Assembly (NCBI RefSeq): GCF_964355755.1
Contig: NC_092678.1
Coordinates: forward strand, 13,304,922 to 13,368,921
Reading direction: 5' to 3'
From: Antedon mediterranea
Taxonomy: Eukaryota; Echinodermata; Crinoidea; Comatulida; Antedonidae
DNA length: 64,000 nucleotides
The notes under the pieces are model-generated. The model worked only from the letters and a program-made list of their open reading frames with translations, made no database searches and was not told where the DNA came from. The translations under genes and the position numbers were made by a program. This document shows positions 49,101-59,736 of this stretch, piece by piece (position 1 is the stretch's first letter; each line of letters starts with the position of its first letter).

Positions 49101-51195
49101 GCACTAAATAACGAACATGTACATATATAATAATTTTCAGACTTCCTACGTCCGTAAATTAGATAACGAACGGTATTTTATACAATGTTTTTATTATTTT
49201 GTTACTTGATTATTCATAATTTTAAAAAATTGAATTGAATCAATGTATGAGTGTGTGTAGATGCACCGTTTGATCTCATCGAGCTAGTTATCAGATAACA
49301 TCGATTTTCTGTATAAATGTCTTTCTTTATCGTTTAGTTATACTTTAATTATTGTAGGCTACCCTCAGATTACATCGGCTGTGTTGGTTTGAGTCTAAAC
49401 ATGTACTATTTTTTCTATTTTCTGTAACAAATAAGTTACCCATACAGTTGCTAAGTTTCTGTTTATATTAAGAAATTGATTAGTTAGCAATTGCCTTTAA
49501 GATATTAAAATGTTATCCCACCGTCTTAAGGTTTTCTCTGTTATCGACTATTTAAACTAACAACCTATTCCTGACGTACTACGTACTCAATCGATACCCT
49601 TTGTATTTTAATACAGATCAATTATTTTACGGTCACTATTTCATCCACTGACTTGTTGTTACTTGTTTGCATAGCTATCCCCATTATTTGGGACATTTCG
49701 CCGTCATTGACATTATGTTGACATAGCACAACAAAGAGAGACATTGATTTTGATGAGAAGGTCATAATAACTAAATTGGTCTCTCATATACATGCCAAAC
49801 TTGTTGAATACTAGATGGTACGCTCGCTTCGCTCGCGTACCATCTAGGTCGTGCCCACAGATGGTTCTTGAATACGCGTAACAAAACTGGCGATTTCAAA
49901 TGTACGTATTGCAGGACTATAATACATTGTCGTTTACAGAAACGAATAAATAGACACGATGATTTATGTAGTCAACTAAAATTAGCACCCTGGGAATTAC
50001 TTCCGAAGGAGAAACTTATCACAAAATGAGTCCAATTTTTTTATTTGGACTCATTTAAAGAAACCCAATTTGTGTTTTGTATGTAACATTAGGGTTGAGG
50101 GATGGGAAAGCGGATAGGTACAAAGAGGAACAATTTTAAAATATATTTTTTTTCCACTCAGTAACGAAATATTTTTGTCATGTTTTATAGGCCTATAAAT
50201 AATATACCTCTAAATACAGTAAAACATTTGCGATTTAATACTTTGTTAAAACTGTCACTGTCATAATCTATTGAAATATTAAAGTACATGTCACGATACA
50301 CCACTACGACGTTTATATTTTTGGTAATTATTAATTAATACAAACGTTGAGAAGGAACTGTCAGTATAAAGTTTATTTGTATATAATGATGTGTTTATAT
50401 ATCTAACAGTAGAGCCTATCCACAATCTCAGTAATAAAGTTTATTTGTATATATTTTTATATTACATCTAACAGTATGAACATTCACAGTAAGAAATTTT
50501 CGATTCAAATTAGTTAATAGGTATTTACAGTATTGTTCAGGTTTATTCTCAAAGGGCCCATATATTTACCTACCGTATGTGTTAAACCAAGGGCTCATAA
50601 ATTTACCTACTTGGGTTAAACCAAACTCTGGCAGACTGAGAGATTGGGATGTTCCATTCATCGCAAATCAATACATTTGTATAATCGTATATTAAATCTA
50701 TCATAATAGTATTTTTTAAAGAAAATCGGCCTGTCTTCAATATGATGCTGTACTCTAGCTGTTTAACCGGAGGAGATAGGAAAATGCGAAGCCTCCTCGC
50801 ATTTTTGTGGTGGGTATTTTTCAAGATGGACATCCATTAGACAGTGTATACCACGATCGGAAAACACCCCTATTTGGGGCAAATCGTTGAACCTAAATTC
50901 GTTTTAATCGTCAAAAATATCTAATTATTCTAACTTAATTTAATTACTAAAAAGGGTTACATCAGGTGGTTAAAATCAGTACCGAAAGTACGAACCAACT
51001 TTATATACCATCGAGTAAAAATTCTAGAAGTAAGGCGCGATTTACCGAATTTTGCCCTTACGTAAATTTATATATAGATACAACAAACTGTAACTATTTT
51101 CTCCAACTGTTTTTATTTTGAAGGGATTTAAGCAGTAACGGCATTACTACTTTGCCTGAAAATGCATTTGTTGGTTTGACATCTTTGGTTACACT
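43188..51195 (+). CDS. Signal peptide-CUB-LRR protein gene, partial
   Basis: Exon 1 (43188-43248) encodes a signal peptide, MLIFSVIMLLVVLPYSNCSI. Exon 2 (45103-45444) is a CUB domain: C...WSPNYPKNYDNN, CTWMV, LEFNDFQLEDRYDYV, MWIALSTD and RGFNATV. Exon 3 (46886-47018) is an LRR N-terminal cap, CPIKCTCTFTYLSC. Exon 4 (51124-51195, 72 nt) is one typical LRR, DLSSNGITTLPENAFVGLTS. All junctions are GT-AG and in phase (1, 1, 2, 2), and exons 3 and 4 join within a repeat (ITNL|DLSSN). The product is an extracellular or membrane-anchored binding protein; the ligand is unknown. No TM or cytoplasmic exon is seen; one further LRR-like exon lies at 56702-56773. The 3' end is missing or beyond what I can identify. 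Confidence 0.8.
43290..43640. repeat. Diverged tandem repeat in intron 1 of the CUB-LRR gene
   Basis: Three loose copies of 'aattctcc.ca.ttttacacaatc' and neighbouring text at about 43325, 43475 and 43605. They explain the two small ORFs 43188-43379 (beyond the donor) and 43457-43648. Confidence 0.4.
43641..45102. other. Intron 1 of the CUB-LRR gene, rest
   Basis: AT-rich. Text with gtt-aaactggacacc, atacggacacc and cggacact around 43910-44120 is reminiscent of mariner-type ends, but no paired termini were established. Confidence 0.3.
45445..46885. other. Intron 2 of the CUB-LRR gene
   Basis: No repeats or ORFs of note. Confidence 0.45.
47171..48397 (-). mobile_element. Helitron family copy B (1227 bp)
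   Basis: On the minus strand it runs from A|TCTATATATAAATTTACG (5' end at 48397) to the hairpin tggtacgcgagcgaagcgag and CTAG|T (3' end at 47171). Matches copies C and D along its length. It lies in intron 3 of the CUB-LRR gene. No protein is encoded. Confidence 0.8.
48792..48960. repeat. 56-59 bp minisatellite, three units
   Basis: Units of 'ttcgaattgtata.caa.tgtgtttccaaaacgtccc.tatcttttcactatctcg'. The 86-codon ORF 48810-49070 repeats a 19-residue motif because of it and is not a gene. Confidence 0.8.
48961..49810. other. Intronic DNA between Helitron copies B and C
   Basis: No gene or bounded repeat found. The word 'ttacggtcactatttcatcc' near 49628 recurs near 56591, upstream of the second LRR exon. 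Confidence 0.4.
49811..51078 (-). mobile_element. Helitron family copy C (1268 bp)
   Basis: Same termini as copy B (CTAG end at 49811, TC end at 51078), flanked by A and T as expected. The 5' end lies only 45 bp before LRR exon 4 of the CUB-LRR gene, so the acceptor's polypyrimidine region was barely missed. Confidence 0.85.
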
Positions 51196-51822
51196 GTAAG
51201 TGTTTTTTTCTCATTTTGTTTTCTTAATTGCAAAAATTAAAATAAATCATGTTAATTGTGAAATTATATAGTTTTAACTGTTAAATCTTACTCCCAGCTG
51301 TTCCAGAAATATGAATTAAATGCAGCGCCCCAACGTTTCATAGCGTTTTATGGAGTAGCGATTCCGAAAACATATTGTATACAAACCACATGAGGAACCC
51401 GGAAGCAATCAAGCATAAAACGACTCTTTTTTAATAGCCAATAAAAACAAATAAAGACCGCGAAAGTCAGAAAAATAATGAATATTGATTAGAACAACCA
51501 TGGATGAAGGTGAAAAACATGTTGTCGTCGTTTTATCACGTGGATTTTAAGAGGTAATGTAATTGAAAATTGTACACCCAACGCCAGTTTTTTTCTCAAG
51601 CGATACATTTAAAAAGTAGGTATAAATGTTGTTTTCAATATCAGTTTAAAAATAATTTTTTCTGTTGAATTCTTTGATTTAGTTGGATACTTTAGTTATC
51701 CTTGAATGTTTTAACAAGGATCGTATTCATATTGCCTGGCTGGATTTTTTCCTATGCTAGCTTATAATAGGCTATGCCCAGGCCCCCTTGCGTGGTTAAA
51801 ACCAGCTGTGTAAGACTAATGG

Positions 51823-52739
51823 CTGTTTATTTTTAACACGTAAACATGTATATTCGGAGGGCCTGAGTGACAGTTGACCTGTTATAAAGCTGATTAATTA
51901 CTTGTTCCTGGTCCTAATTAAAAATTAGGCCTAGTCTAGGCCTAAGCTTTTTTAATAATCATTCATATTGGGAGAGGAGTACAGAGTAGGCCAGGCTACA
52001 GGCCTAGCCTAGTAGCCTAGCTAGGCCTATATTATATAATAGGCTAGGCTACATCATCAGCAGGTTAAAGGCTAGCAGCATACCTAGCATGTCTTAGTCA
52101 AAGATCTGTAATATATTAATAGAAAGAAGATATAGAGTACTGTGACATTAGATATTTAATCATAAATGCATATTTCTTTCATATTTGTATTGTATATTTA
52201 TTATTTTGATATGCAATCACAATCTAAATCAGTAAATAACATCAATTTCCGTTATCAATAAATAATTATTAATATATAAACCAAATTAAAATAAAATAAC
52301 TGTTTATTTTTAACACGTAAACATGTCTATTCGGGGGCCTGAGTGACAGTTGACCTGTTATAAAGCTGATTAATTACTTGTTTCTGGTCCTAATTAAAAA
52401 TTAGGCCTAGCCTAGGCCTAAGCTTTTTTAATAATCATTCATATTGGGAGAGAGGAGTACAGAGTAGGCAAGGTTAAAAGCCTAGCTAGGCCTATACTAT
52501 ATATATGCTAGGCTACATCATCAGCAGGTTAAAGACTAGCAGCCTACCTAGCATGTCTTAGTCAAAGATCTGTAATATATTAATAGAAAGAAGCTATGTG
52601 ACATTATATATTTAATTATAAATGCATATTTCTTTCATATTTGTATTGTATTATATATGCAATCACAATCTAAATCACTAAATAACATCAATTTCCGTTA
52701 TCAATCAATAATATATATAAACCAAATTAAAATAAAATA
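51823..52739. repeat. Tandem duplication, period 477 bp
   Basis: 51823-52298 and 52300-52739 both begin 'ctgtttatttttaacacgta' and end 'aaattaaaataaaat'. They share the TAGGCCTA-rich core and differ by small deletions. Lies within an intron of the CUB-LRR gene. Confidence 0.85.
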
Positions 52740-52980
52740 GCTTCCAAAAAATTAAATTCAATTACAATTCATATACCATTTGTTAAATATTTACAAAATC
52801 ATTGTTCTAGCAATAACACACAAAAATACTACCATTCATACAGTATACTGTACATAATAATATGCAATACTTTAACAATTAACTGAGAAATAGCAAACTA
52901 TTCCTCAACTTTTCTCCACTTAGTTACCGGCCTAGTTACTTCATGCTGGATCTCAGGTGAAATAAACGTCAGATGTGACT

Positions 52981-54067
52981 TCATGATTTCCCACAAAACT
53001 TTTTCCATGGTACTGCTCTCGAGGAATTAATTTTTTCTAAATACCTCGTCCATTTTTGTACATAGAGGTCCAGTTTCAAATCTCTTGGTTCATAGTAGTT
53101 CACTGCACAGTATAAAATATATAAAAGAAATATGGCATTAATTTTTATAGTATTTGCATGTTTTAGACATAATTTTAAAGGTGTATAATGTAGGACTGAC
53201 CAAGTCTTTGACCTCTTGTTCTTTTAGATTTAGTCTGTGGCCAGTCTCTGCAATCTTACTATGCTGTTTTGTCACAAGTGACACTGAGAGTTCATTTCTT
53301 AAATGCTCAAGATTCACTTCTAAAGACTGGATTTTAATCATTGTACTTTGTAGCATGTCGATGTGCTGCAGCTTCTGATTTTCTCTTTCTGCTAGATGAT
53401 CACCTGAGATTAAACAATATTGGTCAACCAAATAAACGTCAATCTGCATAAAAAATGAGCATCAAACTTATTATATTTAAAAAATGTTAACAACTATTTC
53501 TTGTAGCAGATAATGATAATATATGGATAATTCATAGGAAAATAAGTTCCAGCAAAAGGTTTGCTTTATTATGCATAAAAACAAGATAAACAATTTTGAA
53601 ATGCTATGCTCAAAGGGACAATGTATATTTAAAGAGCAACTTGACCAATTGAGTTATTATGTAATGTCAATATAAAGTTGAAACAACATTTGAATTTACC
53701 AGTCAAGATGTCAGCATCCTGTCGCATGTTGAATATTATAACATATTAACACCTGGAAAAATAGTTCATTGAGGAAATATTTAATAAAGAAAAGAGGTAT
53801 ATTTATAAATTACTGTAATTACGTAACAATTGTTTGTTTCGACAGTTATTTTATACTAACTATGTTCTTTAATATGAAGTACAAACACACATTTCATTGT
53901 TTGGAGTGTGTATTAAACTTTCTAAAGAGGTGGTTATGATTATTTACCTACCCTGTTTAATTCAATGTCTACCAGGTATGGCCTAACAACGTTGTGCGAT
54001 ATTGTTTTGCTTCTTTTTGTCACTGCCATGGTCTACAAAAGACTTGTAGGCCTTGAGGAACATTGTT
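52981..54067 (-). CDS. Coiled-coil protein gene nested in the LRR gene intron, tentative
   Basis: Three minus-strand exon candidates. The first runs from ATG at about 54030 to a GTAGGT donor near 53951 and encodes MAVTKRSKTISHNVV...PYLVDIELN. The second, 53403-53201, is preceded by a good AG acceptor and encodes a heptad-rich segment with ENQKLQHIDMLQ, KIQSLEVNLEHLRNEL and LKEQEVKDL. The third, 53102-52981, follows a pyrimidine-rich CAG and encodes NYYEPRDLKLDLYVQKWTRY to a stop. The donor of the middle exon (GTCAGT) is weak, I could not phase exon 1 to exon 2, and another exon may lie between. The family is not recognised. Confidence 0.4.
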
Positions 54068-55507
54068 GGTTCTGATGTCATCTTGATTACAAAAACAATA
54101 GATGCAACTGTACTTTCCTTTAAAAATAAAACAATTTTTAAATCTACAGTACTTCAAATTTTGTGTCCAAACAAATCCAAACAAGAGAGCTAATAGCCAA
54201 AATATTAAACCATTATTATGCTGTAAAAATGTATTAATATTAAGGCCTAGCCTAGGCTGTGACTGTCACTCAGTCACACCAGCTAGCCTAAAAATGCACC
54301 AGGAAAGCAATAATTATTATTATAAACACATGCCATTAATTATTTGGTAACAGTTATAATGATTACATTTAGGATTAGGGTAATTAAAGGTTTAACTATT
54401 ACGAATGTTCTATGTTTCGGCCTAGCTTCATTCTAGGCCCACATTACTGTCACGGTCATCGCGGGCGTCAATGCACTTTCTAAGCCTATCGCCAAACCGT
54501 TTTCTCGCCGATAACAATAACAATGTATAAAAGAGTTGCAAAATATGCGAGTTTTACTAAAAACTGAACCAGGCTATATTAACAAAACTAGTATTATTTT
54601 GTTTATATAATAATGATGGACTATATTCTAGTTCGTTCTTTTTCTAAAAAAATGAATTATATCCAAAAATTAAGTAAAGAATACAATGATATTTTCTACT
54701 TACGATTGTTTACTATTTCATTACACAGTTTATCTCAACTTCCTGGTTTATGTGCGGGAGAGTATTTCAGTAAAATGGACAATATCCTTGTTTATTTATT
54801 AATTTATAGTAAAGAAACAATAAAATATTTATTTTTTAATTGAACATACACTTTTTTTAATCGTTTAGTTTTGTATAAAATGTTTTTACTACATAAAAAC
54901 TGACGATAGCGAAATTTAATTTGGCGTTCGCGAAATAATGGTTTGTAAACAACAATTATATGTCCGCGCGACTCGGGGGAGGCTCGTCTGCTAACACTGA
55001 GGGCGCTTGACTTTTTCTGATACCTTAACCCTAGTTGAAACAGCTGTGTACTTAATCGTAAATCAAGGTACGTTAGATTCTGTTAATTAAAGTGAAGCGT
55101 GTTGGTGGTATGACTGTGAACAATAACAACAATATAATCTTTATTGTTAAAGCGGATAAAAGGGTATTTTAGTTGATGATTTTAAGTTTTAAGTTGTATT
55201 TATTGTATATTGGATATTCAGTGTCGTTCTTAAATCCACCGATGTTGTTGTTACAGTCGTTGATCCTTACATACGTATTATTTTGATATAGAAAAAACGC
55301 TTCGTATCTTTCAGTTTCCCTTTCCCTTGCTACAGAGAACAGCGAATATAGGTTAAATAAATAAAACAATAATTATCCTGGAAGAATCGAACTGAAGAAT
55401 AAAAAACAGCACTACAGTTGCACAATGGGTTAACCCAGGCCTAATGTAGGCCTAATGAATATCATAATTAAAGGCACTAAGATATGTTCGTGAATTATAG
55501 CTTGGGG
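54068..55507. other. Non-coding stretch
   Basis: CpG-containing patches at 54440-54520 and 54900-55010 could be promoters for the minus-strand coiled-coil gene. TAGGCCTA words occur at 54240-54290. ORFs here lack features. Confidence 0.35.
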
Positions 55508-56137
55508 TCATGTTGTATCATTTCGTGATCTGACCGCCCAATGCCTGGACATCTCTTTGCTGTATAAGCATTGTTAAAATTTCCATAGCACTTATCAAGT
55601 ATAATATAGTGCCTTCTCTCGTAGCAACATTTACATAATGATGAAGGTGTGTAATTACCTTTGAAAGCTCTTTATGAGATCCTTTGTTGAACTCTAGCTA
55701 CTTTGAAGTCTGCTTTCGAGTGTATATAGATAATGGTGACTAGAACCTGCTAGAATTCCCTTGGCAAGTAAAAGGGAAGAAGAGCAAATACTAATACATC
55801 CAGGTTACAAGAACAATTTTGTGATCCATGATCCGAAACAGATTCATTTAGCCAAGTTTCAATGAGCGCCATAAGGCAACTGTCCCTGTATTCGAATAGG
55901 TATACTTGTATTTGCAGCCAATTCACTAAACGTGTTTTTGAGTGAGTGAGCATTACCAAAAATAACAAATGGCATTGGAGGGTTGAATTTTTTCCTTCGA
56001 AGTTTGATTGCGTCTTCCACATTTTTCACGCTTCCTGTGACGTGTTTGATCCATCTCTGACGGAACAGGTTTCGACCAACTAGGCTTATTTTAATGTTTG
56101 TACCGTTATATCGACCCTCTTTAATTTTCACTGACAC
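55508..56137 (-). pseudogene. LINE apurinic endonuclease domain fragment
   Basis: Minus strand, with frame changes. The N-terminal part reads AIKLRRKKFNPPMPFVIFGN, then AHSLKNTFSELAA and YRDSCLMALIETWLNESVSD, the start of an AP-endonuclease domain with its ETWL motif. Downstream come LHHYVNVATREGTILYLDKC, YGNFNNAY and GIGRSDHEMI, where GRSDH is the terminal SDH catalytic motif. The middle is missing. No RT follows. Confidence 0.65.
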
Positions 56138-56701
56138 GTAATATATGTCACAGACAAAAGTGTCGGGTAGTAAAAGTTAAACGCAAATGGTAATTTGCAT
56201 AGAACTAGTCAGGTGTATTACCGTATATAAGAATTGCTGAGGAATGTATTAAGTACACCTCACATCAACCTTGTAGAGAAGGGAGGTGTCACACCTCAGC
56301 AATAATACAGATTGACCATTTGCTGTCCGTTGGGCTGAAGTTGGTACCAATACGTAACTGTTTGACCACTATTTGTAGTAAACCAAGCCGAGTATACAAA
56401 TGAATGTTTATGTATGTGGATTGTAATTGGTATTGAACAAGTCCACGAAGAAGTGACATAAAGAAATAAAGACATTCAGTTGCTAATATTATATATCTGT
56501 ATACTTTTAATTGCGTTCTTCAGTAGCCATATCATTAACTTCAATCTAGGCGTGACAATATACACACCAGTACAATACAGATACAATATTTTACGGTCAC
56601 TATTTTGTCCACTGACATACACACCAAAGTATTTTCCACAGAAAAGAAAACCTCAACTCATGAACTGTTATTTACCAAGTGTTCATGTATTTATTTTGAA
56701 G
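56138..56701. other. Intronic or intergenic DNA
   Basis: An imperfect hairpin (attgctgagga ... cctcagcaat, about 56230-56305) is present. 'acggtcactattttgtccactgac' near 56592 repeats text near 49630. No gene. Confidence 0.4.
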
Positions 56702-56773
56702 GGAGTTAAGCATTAACGGCATTACTGCATGGTCTGGAAATGAATTTGTTGGTTTGACATCATTAGTTACACT
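56702..56773 (+). pseudogene. Second LRR exon, probably decayed
   Basis: 72 nt, preceded by the same tttattttgaag acceptor and in the same phase as 51124-51195, and differing at few positions. It would encode ELSINGITAWSGNEFVGLTS. The LRR consensus Leu-Pro and Ala are replaced (TLPENAF becomes AWSGNEF), and the donor is the weak GTAACT. It looks like a tandem duplicate exon of the CUB-LRR gene that may no longer be used. Confidence 0.55.
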
Positions 56774-56999
56774 GTAACTGTTTATTCTCATTATTTTCCT
56801 TACTTGTAAACATTTAAAAGCTTTACAGTTGTAAGTAAATCTGGTGAAATTATGCATTTAAGGGTAGGTTTAACTGTTTCTAAATACCATGACGTTGTAT
56901 TAGGCATATAATATAACTTGTAAAATGACGGTACACTATCCATTCATGCATTTATTTTCTTTAGTTCGGATAGTACATCCATATGCAAATCATAAAAAA

Positions 57000-57850
57000 A
57001 AAACTGAAACAATTTCATCAGTAAATTAAAAATAGAAGCAACTTCCACAAAACCAACAACCTACAATATCCTAAAATACCAATTTGCACCATTATTAAAG
57101 CAAACTCTAAATGAGTTCACAGTACCTTCATTGAATTTACTCCATAGAGTCATACAGTATACGTTAACGTTTTGAATAACTGACATTTTACTTCAACGAA
57201 ACATTTGGAGAATGTCTTGCATAATGTAATACACGTATTACAATACAGAATACATTAATTTAATGTAACTATTTCAACCACTGACACATGCAACTGTAAC
57301 TATTTTTCTAATACAGAAAAGACATCCTTCATAAAGGATCGTGATTTTGTTTACTTACTCTTACTTATATTTCGTTAAATATATTTACAAGAAGAAACAA
57401 TTTCACCAAGAAATTAACAATCATTATAGGCAACTTCCACAAAACCAACCTACAATATCCTAAAATTGCAATTTGCACCAACGCTGATGTAGGTTGTATT
57501 GTGGAAGGACGTTAACTATGGTTTGAATCAGACTATTGTAACTGTCAAATATTCATAGGGAATATTCGAGGGAGCGTTATTCGTTACAAACATCATGCTT
57601 GCGCTATTATAACTAGGAAATGTCAGTAGCTTACGCAACCCGTTATTAAAGCAAACTCTAAATGAGTTCACAGTACCTTCACTAGAGTCATACAGTATAC
57701 ATTAACGCAAACGTTTTAAAAAACTGAAATTTCACTTCAACGGAACATTTGGAGTATGTCCTGCATAATGTAATACAAATCATACACAAAACAAAAAGAG
57801 AAACAATTTCACCAGGAAATTAACAATTATAAGCAATACCACAAAACTAA
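57000..57850. repeat. Imperfect tandem repeat of about 380-550 bp units
   Basis: 'gaaacaatttcac.a.gaaatta', 'caacttccacaaaaccaac', 'ttattaaagcaaactctaaa' and 'cattt.acttcaacg.aacatt' recur at about 57005/57397/57798, 57041/57431, 57096/57644 and 57187/57732. A unique 165 bp insert lies at 57480-57645. Confidence 0.6.
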
Positions 57851-57862
57851 CAACTTAATGTA

Positions 57863-58350
57863 TTAGCTTTGATACACAGAACTAGAGTTACAAATCACAT
57901 GACGCAAGTATGTTATACAGTCAACAAATTCAAGGTCAGAATGGTTTAGCTTAACACTAGGTATACTTTGTAACTGACGTACATGGGGACATAATAACAT
58001 AGACTTGGATGTTGTAGTATTGTACACAATATATCGATTCGTAACAAAAAGTTCACAAACATTAATGAGATTCTGTACTCCAAACGCAGAGGGAGCTATG
58101 GAAACCATGTCATCAGCGTAAACTGAGACAATTAACTTTCTTATCACCAATAGTACACTCATGATTGGACTTTCTAAGTTGTACATTAAGATCATCAATA
58201 TAGAGGCTTAATTGTAAAGCCGTGGAGACATTACACCCCCTCGGTGCACACCGTTAGTAACAGAAAAGGGTGAAGAGACACAATGTCCCATTTAACAACA
58301 AATTCTTGATTACCATAGCGCAAGTAAGCAAGGTAAACGTGTCAACCGTG
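57863..58350 (-). pseudogene. LINE reverse transcriptase remnant with YADD box
   Basis: Minus strand: AYLRYGNQEF..KWD, NGVHRGGVMSPRLYN, then VYADDMVSIAPSAFGVQNLI (catalytic YADD, about 58105), NTTTSKSMLL and LEFVDCITYLRHVICNSSS. These are consecutive blocks of a non-LTR RT palm. Stops separate them. The endonuclease part is at 58550-58810, so the intervening ORF2 region is deleted. Confidence 0.7.
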
Positions 58351-58549
58351 AATCCCGGATTCTCACAGTCAGACAAATGTAGATTACAGAAATTCTGTAC
58401 AGAAATTAAGGAGTTCTGCACCAAAGTGCACAACACTATTTTACAGTTATCATACTCTTCAATCATATCTTTATATTTTAGTTCATAAAGCCAGCGCAAT
58501 TTTCATTGCAGTCATATGGTAAGTATACATTGACAAGCAATGTTTATTA

Positions 58550-58810
58550 TTATCTATACCTAGCTCAATAGTGAATATTGTCAGCTAGATTGATGTACCT
58601 ATCAGAACTATATAAACTCTTTCTAAACAATGTAGTTACACCTTCATGAGGACGTCCCGAGATGCGGAGGTATTTGTAGACGACGTGCCATAACAGTTAA
58701 AATCATTATGCACCGTTTTCAAGAGGTGACGCTCATCATTACATAGTCACGTTTCGTGCAAATAAAATAGCTGGTTAGACAGAACACCAGGCTTACCTTT
58801 CGTTTTACGA
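58550..58810 (-). pseudogene. LINE endonuclease remnant, same element as 57863-58350
   Basis: Minus-strand translation gives PGVLSNQLFYLHETRLCNDE, HNDFNCYGTSSTN, then GRPHEGVTTLFRKSL and SSDRYINLADN, resembling the first half of AP-endonuclease domains (…GRPYGGVAILWRKSL…DR). Broken in several frames. Confidence 0.5.
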
Positions 58811-59736
58811 GATACCTTTTCGACCGTCTTACATGCAGTGTACACTTCAAAACGTGCTCAATTGCCCTAACGTGGAAGGTGTATTTCCTAAGCAGTGTAT
58901 TCTAACTTTACGCACCATGTACCCACGGTCTGGGATGATCGAATAAACCAACGGGTTTTAGCGTTCTTCCAACAAGTACCATTTACCGGTGTCCTTTTTA
59001 AATAATATAATCTACATGTCGACTGTGTGAAAACGACCATTAAATCATACTTAAGGAAAGGGTTAGATTGGTCAGAATGTTTATAATTTGATATTAAATC
59101 TCATAGAGTATTTCTATAAATAAACCAAACGAGAAGATTAAAAGCACAAATTGGAAGATTAACATTTGGTGAATCTTCAAAAGACAACAAAAGTGTGATG
59201 AGACCCAGAGACATTATAAACTCCACTGCAGTCATGATAAATAATTCACTGTCCATATTCACGAATTTTGCCTCCTGGCATGAATGAACTGTATGTTTTC
59301 TCAGCAAGAAGGCCGAGCAAAACCTTTCAAATGGATGAAAGAAAACTCTCAAATCCACAAAGAGGTAGGATTTCCGAATTCCTGAAATACGCAGTACACC
59401 TTATTATAACCTTAATAATGTCTAATGAAGACTAGTTACTCACGATAAACAGTTGCTTGAAGAGAGGGAGAGGGCATTGTGATTTTACTTAACCAAGGTA
59501 TAGTTTTTTACAGCTCCTGAAATATAGTTAAAATTTTGACGTTTTCTAAATCTCGATTGATTTCTAAGTGAGTATAATACAGTAAATAAGTCAAGTTAAA
59601 CCAAGTCTTTGTTAAGGTGGAAGTTTTTACCTGAAAGAAATACTAGGAAAAAACAATTTGTATATCGTTCACGTCTAAGCCCGGTGAAAGCCAAACAATT
59701 GCGTCAAAACACCATAGAAACGGGACTAACAAAGGA
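58811..59736. other. Non-coding stretch; probable LINE 5' leader at its right end
   Basis: No gene seen. The final few hundred bases precede the ORF1 ATG of the plus-strand LINE and may be its 5' untranslated region; its start is not defined. Confidence 0.35.
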
